From: Oscillospiraceae bacterium
Lineage (GTDB): Bacteria > Bacillota > Clostridia > Oscillospirales > Oscillospiraceae
Assembly (NCBI GenBank): GCA_016297855.1
Contig: JAEDFW010000055.1
Coordinates: 1 to 11,680, forward strand
Direction: 5' to 3'
DNA: 11,680 bases
In this document: positions 1 through 5,258 of the stretch, piece after piece
Position numbering within the stretch: position 1 is the stretch's first letter
Layout of the letters: each line of letters starts with the position of its first letter
The notes under the pieces: model-generated
The model's database searches: none
Told to the model about the DNA's origin: nothing
The model's input: the letters and a program-made list of their open reading frames with translations, nothing else
Made by a program: the position numbers and the translations under genes

Positions 1-4
1 TTTT

Positions 5-50
5 TGCGCATCATTTTCGGTTGCCCCGAAGGGGCGAGAAAATGGCGCAT
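5..50 (+). terminator. Long imperfect hairpin with U-tract, probable plus-strand terminator
   Basis: The arms TGCGC and CATTTTC (5-18) pair with GAAAATG and GCGCA (38-49) around an inner stem GCCCC-GAA-GGGGC (23-35). A two-base bulge interrupts the outer stem. A T-rich run (51-60) follows on the plus strand, as expected for a Rho-independent terminator of a rightward gene ending left of the window. On the minus strand the hairpin is followed by A residues, so it would not terminate that way. No coding sequence is seen in positions 1-79. Confidence 0.5.
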
Positions 51-55
51 CTTGT

Positions 56-83
56 TTTTTGCTATGCTTTTGCATAGCAAAAA
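56..83. repeat. Perfect inverted repeat sharing an arm with the adjacent terminator
   Basis: GCTATGC (61-67) and GCATAGC (72-78) form a perfect 7-bp stem around TTTT. The flanking T run (56-60) and A run (79-83) extend it to 12 bp. The A run also forms the base of the 80-107 terminator stem, so the two structures compete. The role is unknown; transcript 3'-end protection or part of a bidirectional termination zone are possible. Confidence 0.6.
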
Positions 84-107
84 CCGCGGGCCGAAGCCCG
101 CGGTTTT
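80..107 (-). terminator. Rho-independent terminator of the BMP lipoprotein gene
   Basis: The stem CCGCGGGC (84-91) pairs with GCCCGCGG (96-103), with a TTCG tetraloop on the minus strand. Four A-T pairs (80-83 with 104-107) extend it to 12 bp. On the minus strand it is followed by a run of T. It begins 11 bases past the stop codon of the binding-protein gene, so it should end that transcript. Its T-run can alternatively pair in the neighbouring 56-83 hairpin. Confidence 0.9.
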
Positions 108-118
108 CTGGTTTGGAA

Positions 119-1330
119 TTAGTCGACGTAGGTAACGGCGATGCCGTCGATTTCCGGCGTGGGGTTGTCGGAGTTGTTGTCGACAACGATGGTGCCGCTC
201 ATCAGGTCAGCCTTAGCAGCCTCGTACTGATCAACGGTGAAGGAGTCGAATCTCCAGGAGCCTTCAGCGGTCGGGATGCCGACATAGTCGCCTTCGCTCA
301 GGGAGTAGGTCATGAACTTGCCGCCGTAGGTGGACCAGTTGCCGTTGTTCAGCTCGGCCAGGATGGTCTCGGTGACGTTCTGCAGGCCCTTCATAGCGGA
401 GGTAACGATGCACTCGTCGATATAGCTCTGGTCGACGTCAACGCCGACGACCTTGCCGCCATGCAGGTTGGCAGCTTCCACAGCGGAGGTGTAGATGCCG
501 CCGCCGCAAGCGAACACGATTTCGGTGCCGCCGGCATACCAGCCTTCCATCTTCGCGGTGATGTTGGCGTCGCCGAAGAACTGGCCGCCGTAGGTGTAGT
601 TGCAGGAGACGTCAACGTCCAGCTCGGCAGCGGCGTCACGCGCGCCCTGCAGGAAGCCGTAGCCATAACGGATGACAGCGGGAACGGCCATGCCGCCCAG
701 GAAGCCCAGCTTGGTGTAGCCGTCCATAACGACAGCGTAGCCAGCCAGATAACCGGCCTGCTCTTCCGCGAAGGTCGCGCAGACGGTGTTGGCGGAAGCC
801 TCATAGAACGTGACATAGTCCTCGGTCATATCGCCGGCGCCCACGTCGATTGCGACGAAGTAAACGTCGGGATACTTATCCTGCTCGTGGATCAGCGTGC
901 CGCCGAACAGGTAGCCGGGCATGACAACAACGTTCGCGCCTTCGGCAACAGCCTGGTCAACGGAGATGCAGCGCGCGTCGGTGGAGTCTTCGGTGGGCTG
1001 ATAGTAGGTGTATTCGATTCCGTTGGCTTCGCAGTAGGCCACAACGCCCTGCCAGGTCGCCTGGTTGAAGGACTCGTCGTCGATGGTGCCGACGTCGGTG
1101 ACGAGGGCGACCTTCTGGATGACAGCCTCAGCGGCGGGCTCTTCGGCCGGTTCTTCTGCGGGTTCTTCTGCGGGTTCTTCCGCAGGCTCTTCGGCCGGTT
1201 CCTCAGCAGCGGGAGCTTCTGCAGCGGGCTCTTCCGTCTTGGGCTCCTCGGCGGGCTTCTCAGTGGAAGCGCAGGCAACGAGGCCCAGAACCATCACAAG
1301 AGCCAGCAGCAATGCAAGGATCTTTTTCAT
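119..1330 (-). CDS. BMP-family (PnrA-like) nucleoside-binding lipoprotein of an ABC transporter
   Basis: Extracellular substrate-binding lipoprotein, 403 residues. The start at 1330 is chosen because GGAGG lies 8 bases upstream and because it opens a lipoprotein signal peptide: MKK, a hydrophobic run, then lipobox LVAC with Cys20. Residues about 21-70 are a low-complexity Pro/Ala/Glu linker with tandem PAEE units that should hold the binding domain away from the membrane. The BMP domain follows, with the family-typical VTDVGTIDDESFNQ (Asp at 79), then AEEQAGYLAGY, FACGGGIY and GVDVDQSYI. Family members (PnrA/TmpC, BmpA) bind purine or other nucleosides for ABC import. The position behind the deo/cdd genes supports a nucleoside ligand, but the exact ligand is inference. 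No ATPase or permease gene is in the window; a strong terminator follows directly. It has its own promoter, so it may be made in excess over the enzymes. Confidence 0.93.
   Translation of the reverse strand: MKKILALLLALVMVLGLVACASTEKPAEEPKTEEPAAEAPAAEEPAEEPAEEPAEEPAEEPAEEPAAEAVIQKVALVTDVGTIDDESFNQATWQGVVAYCEANGIEYTYYQPTEDSTDARCISVDQAVAEGANVVVMPGYLFGGTLIHEQDKYPDVYFVAIDVGAGDMTEDYVTFYEASANTVCATFAEEQAGYLAGYAVVMDGYTKLGFLGGMAVPAVIRYGYGFLQGARDAAAELDVDVSCNYTYGGQFFGDANITAKMEGWYAGGTEIVFACGGGIYTSAVEAANLHGGKVVGVDVDQSYIDECIVTSAMKGLQNVTETILAELNNGNWSTYGGKFMTYSLSEGDYVGIPTAEGSWRFDSFTVDQYEAAKADLMSGTIVVDNNSDNPTPEIDGIAVTYVD
1141..1200 (-). repeat. 12-bp tandem repeat (five units) encoding the PAEE linker
   Basis: Five contiguous 12-bp units start at 1141, 1153, 1165, 1177 and 1189. 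The units at 1153 and 1165 are identical, as are those at 1141 and 1189; the others differ by a few bases. Each encodes a Pro-Ala-Glu-Glu unit in the lipoprotein linker. The repeat is in frame, so unit gain or loss would change linker length without breaking the gene. Confidence 0.85.
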
Positions 1331-1385
1331 TTTTGGTTCCTCCATATCAAATTTTTCGTGCGGATCTATGCGCGCCTTCCGGAGC

Positions 1386-1412
1386 GCATGCACATTATGA
1401 CACGATGCATGC
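1386..1412. promoter_or_regulatory. Candidate operator: inverted repeat across the -10 region
   Basis: GCATGCA (1386-1392) and TGCATGC (1406-1412) form a perfect inverted repeat with a 13-base spacer. The spacer contains the -10 box, and the left arm covers the predicted start of transcription. Such a position suits a dimeric repressor. The cognate regulator is not in the window and the site matches no operator I can name with confidence. Confidence 0.45.
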
Positions 1413-1422
1413 AGAAAATCAA
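1394..1422 (-). promoter_or_regulatory. Sigma-A-type promoter of the BMP lipoprotein gene
   Basis: The -35 box TTGATT (1417-1422) and -10 box CATAAT (1394-1399) are separated by exactly 17 bases on the minus strand. Transcription would begin near 1387, giving a leader of about 57 bases. It lies in the 128-bp gap after cdd. No convincing terminator is seen between cdd and this promoter, so read-through from the deo operon is also likely. Confidence 0.75.
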
Positions 1423-1458
1423 CTGTTTTTTCGTTTTTTTGTAAAATAGCTGTATTTT

Positions 1459-1875
1459 TTACGTTTCGTTCATATATTCCTTGGCACAAAAGCCGTAGGG
1501 CAGAAGCGCATCCAGCCGCACGGTCTCGTAGCTGTCATCGCCGCGGCCCATATAAATCAGAAAGTCAGGGCCGCAGAACTCCTGCATCACCTGCCGGCAC
1601 ACGCCGCAGGGCGGAAACACATCGGTCACCACGCCGTCTTTGCCTCCGACGACGGCAATGGCCGCAAACTCGCGCTCGCCCTGATAAATGGCAGTAAAGA
1701 ACGCCGTGCGTTCCGCGCAGTTCGACGGGCCGAACGCCGCGTTTTCAATGTTGCAGCCCTGATAGACCGCGCCGGCCTTGGTCAGAAGTGCCGCGCCGAC
1801 CTTGTAGCCGGAATAGGGCGCGTAGGCGCGCTGCATGGCCTGTTTGGCAAGTCCGATCAGCTCCACAGGGGTCAT
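1459..1875 (-). CDS. cdd: Cytidine deaminase (homotetrameric type)
   Basis: Cytoplasmic zinc enzyme that deaminates cytidine and deoxycytidine to uridine and deoxyuridine. The protein has 138 residues, the usual length of the small tetrameric class. The zinc and catalytic signature is complete: Cys53-Ala-Glu55 (CAER) and PCGVC with Cys90 and Cys93. Three zinc cysteines instead of one His and two Cys mark the tetrameric class. The start at 1875 has GGAGGAG a few bases upstream. The gene begins 12 bp after deoB and is the last enzyme of the packed operon. Its deoxyuridine and uridine products would need a pyrimidine nucleoside phosphorylase, which is not in the window. Confidence 0.97.
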   Translation of the reverse strand: MTPVELIGLAKQAMQRAYAPYSGYKVGAALLTKAGAVYQGCNIENAAFGPSNCAERTAFFTAIYQGEREFAAIAVVGGKDGVVTDVFPPCGVCRQVMQEFCGPDFLIYMGRGDDSYETVRLDALLPYGFCAKEYMNET

Positions 1876-1887
1876 ACGATCTCCTCC

Positions 1888-3048
1888 TTACACAATCTGC
1901 TGCGCAAAGCTCACGCCCTGTACGCGCGCGTCCACATCCAGAAGCTCCAGCACCGTCGCGGCAATGTCGCCGAAGCCCGGTCGCGTGCCGAGATTGACGG
2001 GCTTTACCCGTTTGCCCAGCGCGAGCATGGGGATATACTCCCGCGTGTGGTCGGTGTGCGCAGAATACCCCGGGTCGCAGCCGTGATCGGCGGTGATGAT
2101 GACAAGATCATCGTCCGTCAGCTTTTCCAGAAAGCCCGGCAGCCACGCGTCAAATTCGTGCAGCGCCGCAGCATAGCCGTCAATATTTCTGCGGTGGCCG
2201 TAGAGCATGTCATAATCAACCAGATTCACGAAGCAAAGGCCCTCAAAATCCTTCTCGGCGTAGGCCATCGTCTGTTCCATCCCGTCGCGGTTGCCGGCGG
2301 TGTAGGTAAACTCCGTCAGTCCCTGCCCGGCGAAAATATCGTGGATCTTGCCCACGCCGATGACGCTTTTTCCGGCGGCCTTGAGCAGATCGAGCATCGT
2401 ATCTGCCGGCGGTGTGAGCGAAAAATCGTGCCGGCGGCTGGTGCGCGTATACGGCCACTCGCCCTCGAACGGACGCGCGATCACACGTCCCACGCCGTGC
2501 TTACCCACAAGGATTTTGCGCGCGATGCGGCAGTATTCATACAGCTGCTCGGGCGGGACGATGTCCTCGTGCGCCGCGATCTGGAACACCGAGTCGGCGG
2601 ACGTGTAGACGATGAGATCGCCCGTTTCCACGTGCTGCCGGCCGTAATCCTTGATGACCTCGGTGCCCGAGTACGGCAGATTGCACAGAACGCCCCGGCC
2701 GGTCTGCGCGCGAAACGGCGCAAGCACCTCTTCCGGAAAGCCGTTGGGGTACGTCGGCAGCGGCTGCTCCGATATCACGCCGGCGATCTCCCAGTGGCCG
2801 ATGGTCGTGTCCTTGCCCTTCGAGCGCTCCTGCAGCCGCGCGACCGCCGCTGTGGGCGTATCGGTTTTTCTCAGATAATCCACACCGTCAAGATTGCCGA
2901 GGCCCGCCGCGATCAGATTGTCCATCCGGAACTGTTCAGACGACGCGCACGATTTGAGCGTGTTCGCGCCCACGTCGCCGAACTCCGCCGCGTCCGGCTC
3001 GAAGCCGACGCCGAAGGAATCCAGCACGAGCAAAAAGATTCGTTTCAT
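1888..3048 (-). CDS. deoB: Phosphopentomutase
   Basis: Metalloenzyme of the alkaline phosphatase superfamily that interconverts (deoxy)ribose-1-phosphate and the 5-phosphate, linking nucleoside phosphorolysis to DeoC and the pentose pool. The protein has 386 residues, close to the usual 390-410. Visible features are the N-terminal metal-binding motif LDSFGVG (Asp10), the phospho-threonine region GKDTTIGHWE (Thr81 aligned, from memory, with the phosphorylated Thr85 of the Bacillus enzyme), SADSVFQIAAHE, GRVIARPF and the C-terminal TADHGCDP with HTDHTREY. Many homologues have Thr where Ile83 sits here; this does not affect Thr81. The ATG lies 9 bp after the deoD stop, and the ribosome binding site AAGGTGA overlaps that stop, which suggests translational coupling. 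Confidence 0.97.
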   Translation of the reverse strand: MKRIFLLVLDSFGVGFEPDAAEFGDVGANTLKSCASSEQFRMDNLIAAGLGNLDGVDYLRKTDTPTAAVARLQERSKGKDTTIGHWEIAGVISEQPLPTYPNGFPEEVLAPFRAQTGRGVLCNLPYSGTEVIKDYGRQHVETGDLIVYTSADSVFQIAAHEDIVPPEQLYEYCRIARKILVGKHGVGRVIARPFEGEWPYTRTSRRHDFSLTPPADTMLDLLKAAGKSVIGVGKIHDIFAGQGLTEFTYTAGNRDGMEQTMAYAEKDFEGLCFVNLVDYDMLYGHRRNIDGYAAALHEFDAWLPGFLEKLTDDDLVIITADHGCDPGYSAHTDHTREYIPMLALGKRVKPVNLGTRPGFGDIAATVLELLDVDARVQGVSFAQQIV

Positions 3049-3057
3049 GCCATCACC

Positions 3058-3798
3058 TTACTTTTCCAGCTTGACTGCCGTGTTGAGCGCCAGCTCCATC
3101 ATCTGCGTGAAGGAGTTCTGCCGCTCCTCGGCGGTGGTGAACTCGTGGCGCAGCACGTGGTCGGAGATGGTGCAGATGGCAAGCGCGTGCTTTTTGCAGC
3201 GCGCGGCGTTCATGTACAGGGCCGCCGCTTCCATCTCGAGCGCCATGACGCCCATCTTCTGCCAGCCGTTGTTGGCGATCCAGCCGCCCTGCATATCGTC
3301 GTCGTCGCCGTAGAACCGGTCGGAGGACAGGACGTTGCCCACATGGTAGTGCGCGCCCATTTCCTTTGCCGTCTCGACGCAGGTCTGCAGCATGTTGAAG
3401 TCTGCGATCGGCGCGAACGTGCCCGCCAGATGGTACTGCTCGGCCCAGCGCGAATCGGTGCACGCGCCCTGCGCGATGACAATGTCGTAGAGGTTGATGT
3501 TCTCCTGTACCGCGCCGGCCGAGCCGATGCGCATGATGTTTTCCACCTCAAACGCATTGAACAGCTCCCACGAGTAGATGCCGATCGACGGCATGCCCAT
3601 GCCTGAGGCCATGACGGAGACCTTCACGCCCTTGTAGGTGCCGGTATAGCCGTGCACGCCGCGGACGTTGTTGACGAGTGTTGCATTTTCCAGGAAATTT
3701 TCCGCGATGAACTTGGAGCGCAGGGGATCGCCCGGCATCAGAACGGTCTGGCCAAAATCGCCGGGTTTGGCGTTGATATGCGGCGTCGGATAATTCAT
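3058..3798 (-). CDS. deoD: Purine nucleoside phosphorylase, DeoD type
   Basis: Cytoplasmic, normally hexameric enzyme that splits purine (deoxy)ribonucleosides with phosphate into free base and (deoxy)ribose-1-phosphate, the substrate of the adjacent DeoB. The protein starts MNYPTPHINA, closely matching the family N-terminus with its conserved His. It has the phosphate-binding MPGDPLRSKFIA, GMGMPSIGIYSWEL, RIGSAGAV, the ribose-binding MEMEAAALY and the catalytic Asp213 in TISDHV. An ATG two codons upstream (3804) is also in frame. The ATG at 3798 is preferred because AGGAG lies 7 bases before it but only 1 base before the upstream one. The product is 246 residues, near the usual 235-245. Confidence 0.96.
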   Translation of the reverse strand: MNYPTPHINAKPGDFGQTVLMPGDPLRSKFIAENFLENATLVNNVRGVHGYTGTYKGVKVSVMASGMGMPSIGIYSWELFNAFEVENIMRIGSAGAVQENINLYDIVIAQGACTDSRWAEQYHLAGTFAPIADFNMLQTCVETAKEMGAHYHVGNVLSSDRFYGDDDDMQGGWIANNGWQKMGVMALEMEAAALYMNAARCKKHALAICTISDHVLRHEFTTAEERQNSFTQMMELALNTAVKLEK

Positions 3799-3805
3799 AT
3801 GCATT

Positions 3806-3810
3806 CTCCT
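3806..3810 (-). promoter_or_regulatory. deoD ribosome binding site that decides the start
   Basis: AGGAG reads on the minus strand at 3810-3806. It is 7 bases from the ATG at 3798-3796 and 1 base from the ATG at 3804-3802. Normal spacing therefore favours the downstream ATG and a protein two residues shorter. Confidence 0.7.
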
Positions 3811-3830
3811 TCTGTCTTATGTGTTGCGGC

Positions 3831-4496
3831 TTACGCGTTTTCTGCTTCCATTTTCTTGACGATCTTCACGATGCGGCTGGTGCCGAGTCTCGACGCGCCG
3901 AGCGAGATGAACTTCTCCGCATCGTCGATGGACGAAATACCGCCCGCTGCCTTGATCTTCACGCCGTTCGTGACGTGCTTGGCGAACAGCTCCACATCGT
4001 GGAACGTCGCGCCGGCGGTCGAAAAGCCTGTGGAGGTCTTGATATACTCCGCGCCGGAGGCGGAGACGATCTGGCACATTTTGATTTTTTCCTCGTCGGT
4101 CAGCAGGCACGTCTCGATGATGACCTTCAGGAGCTTGCCGTGGCAGGCGGCCTTGACGGCCTTGATCTCTGCAAGAAGCTCCTCCCATTTGCAGTCCTTG
4201 ACCCAGCCGATGTTGATGACCATGTCCACTTCTTCCGCGCCGTTTTCCACGGCGTCGGTCGCCTCGAAGCACTTGGCCTTCGTCGTGGAATAGCCGTTGG
4301 GGAAGCCGATGACGGTGCAGATGGCAAGCTTGCCGCCTACATACTCCGCCGCCTGCTTGACATAGCTTGCCGGGATGCAGACGGAGGCGGTATGGTACTT
4401 CATACCGTCGTCGCAGATTGCCTTGATTTCCTCCCACGTCGCGGTCTGGCTCAAAAGGGTATGGTCGACTTTACTCAGAATCTCGTTCATTTCCAT
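3831..4496 (-). CDS. deoC: Deoxyribose-phosphate aldolase
   Basis: Class I aldolase that cleaves 2-deoxyribose-5-phosphate to glyceraldehyde-3-phosphate and acetaldehyde, the last step of deoxynucleoside catabolism. The protein has 221 residues, typical of the short Gram-positive form (the E. coli enzyme has about 259). The active-site set is intact: Asp91 in EEVDMVINIG, Schiff-base Lys153 in EYIKTSTGFS and Lys182 in VKIKAAGGI. The spacing between them fits the Bacillus enzyme. The ATG at 4496 is chosen over the one at 4490 because AGGTGG lies 9 bases before it. The start lies inside the end of tdk (26-bp overlap), so translation is probably coupled. A 32-bp gap leads to deoD. Confidence 0.97.
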   Translation of the reverse strand: MEMNEILSKVDHTLLSQTATWEEIKAICDDGMKYHTASVCIPASYVKQAAEYVGGKLAICTVIGFPNGYSTTKAKCFEATDAVENGAEEVDMVINIGWVKDCKWEELLAEIKAVKAACHGKLLKVIIETCLLTDEEKIKMCQIVSASGAEYIKTSTGFSTAGATFHDVELFAKHVTNGVKIKAAGGISSIDDAEKFISLGASRLGTSRIVKIVKKMEAENA

Positions 4497-5085
4497 GGAG
4501 AAATTCCACCTTTCTGTGTTTTTTGATATAGTCCTGATAACATTTGTGGCACATGGCGATATAGCTGTCGTTTCCGCCCAAAAAGACCTGACTGCCTTCG
4601 GTCACGACGTAGCCCTCGGGGCTGAGGCGGGCGTTGACCGTGGCTTTTCTTCCGCAGTCGCAGATGGTCTTGATCTCGGTGATGGAGTCGGCCAGCTCAA
4701 ACAGCCTCCGGCTGCCGGGAAACAGCTTCGTCTGAAAATCCGTCCGCAGCCCAAAGCACAGAACCGGCAGATCCTCGCGGTCGACCAGCTCGCGCAGCTG
4801 GTCGATCTGCGCCTGCGTCATGAACTGGCACTCGTCGACGATGATCACGTCCACCTTTTCCCGCTGATCGTAGAGCGCGCGGATGTCCTTATCCGGGCCG
4901 ATGGCCTCCGCCTCGGCCGTGAGTCCCACGCGCGAACGGAGCGTGAACTCCCCGTCACGGTTGTCGGCCGCGGGCTTGATGAGCCAGACGCGCATCCCGC
5001 GCTCTTCATAGTTATACTTGGTGATGAGCGCCGTCGCAGTTTTCGAGCTGCCCATTGCGCCGTATTTGAAATACAGCTTCGCCAT
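4471..5085 (-). CDS. tdk: Thymidine kinase (TK1-like, type II)
   Basis: Cytoplasmic enzyme that phosphorylates thymidine and deoxyuridine with ATP to give dTMP and dUMP. The protein has 204 residues, the usual length. The N-terminal P-loop is GAMGSSKT (9-16) and the Walker B and catalytic base region is VDVIIVDECQFMT with Glu85. The structural zinc site is Cys142-x-Cys144 (CDCGRKA) with Cys179 and Cys182 (CHKC). The CxCGRKA spacing, SRVGL and LCFGLRTDF resemble the E. coli type of Tdk more than the CxxCG type usual in bacilli, going by memory of those sequences. GAGGTGA precedes the start. It is the first gene of the operon and is a salvage enzyme ahead of catabolic ones. Confidence 0.96.
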   Translation of the reverse strand: MAKLYFKYGAMGSSKTATALITKYNYEERGMRVWLIKPAADNRDGEFTLRSRVGLTAEAEAIGPDKDIRALYDQREKVDVIIVDECQFMTQAQIDQLRELVDREDLPVLCFGLRTDFQTKLFPGSRRLFELADSITEIKTICDCGRKATVNARLSPEGYVVTEGSQVFLGGNDSYIAMCHKCYQDYIKKHRKVEFLHGNERDSE

Positions 5086-5139
5086 TGCTTCACCTCATTG
5101 TTTCTCTTTTTTCGCAGAATGGGAAGATTCCGCTACTTT

Positions 5140-5148
5140 ATAATATCA
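5140..5148 (-). promoter_or_regulatory. Extended -10 promoter of the tdk-deoCDB-cdd operon
   Basis: TGATATTAT on the minus strand is an extended -10 (TGnTATTAT), 55 bases before the tdk ATG. The best -35 at 17 bases, TTTCTT, is poor, which fits an extended -10 promoter that depends less on the -35. It lies just downstream of the terminator of the SLH peptidase gene, so the operon appears to be an independent transcription unit. No clear operator repeat is seen around it. Confidence 0.55.
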
Positions 5149-5190
5149 AATCTCACCCGGAAAAGAAAGCCCGTTTTCCGGTTTTGCCGC

Positions 5191-5223
5191 AAAAAAAGCC
5201 TGGCGTCCGGTTGGACGCCAGGC
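5191..5223 (-). terminator. Rho-independent terminator of the SLH peptidase gene
   Basis: A perfect 11-bp stem, GCCTGGCGTCC (5198-5208) with GGACGCCAGGC (5213-5223), has a four-base loop and is followed on the minus strand by seven T (5197-5191). It lies 36 bases past the stop codon of the peptidase gene and upstream of the tdk promoter, separating the two units. Confidence 0.93.
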
Positions 5224-5258
5224 GAATGTTTGTTTTGCCGCTTCCCGGCAGAAGGCGC

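Noticed and set aside
59..1444. A 461-codon plus-strand frame opposite the BMP lipoprotein gene
   Set aside because: It begins inside the hairpin zone and reads through the BMP promoter. The repeated Gly/Phe/Cys stretch is the mirror of the PAEE repeat.
1440..1462. A terminator between cdd and the BMP gene
   Set aside because: The GTAAAA/TTTTAC pairing is short and AT-only, and on the minus strand it is followed by A residues, not T.
2047..3606. A 519-codon plus-strand frame opposite deoB and deoD
   Set aside because: It spans two well-conserved enzyme genes on the other strand and has no family resemblance. It is a shadow of GC-biased codons.
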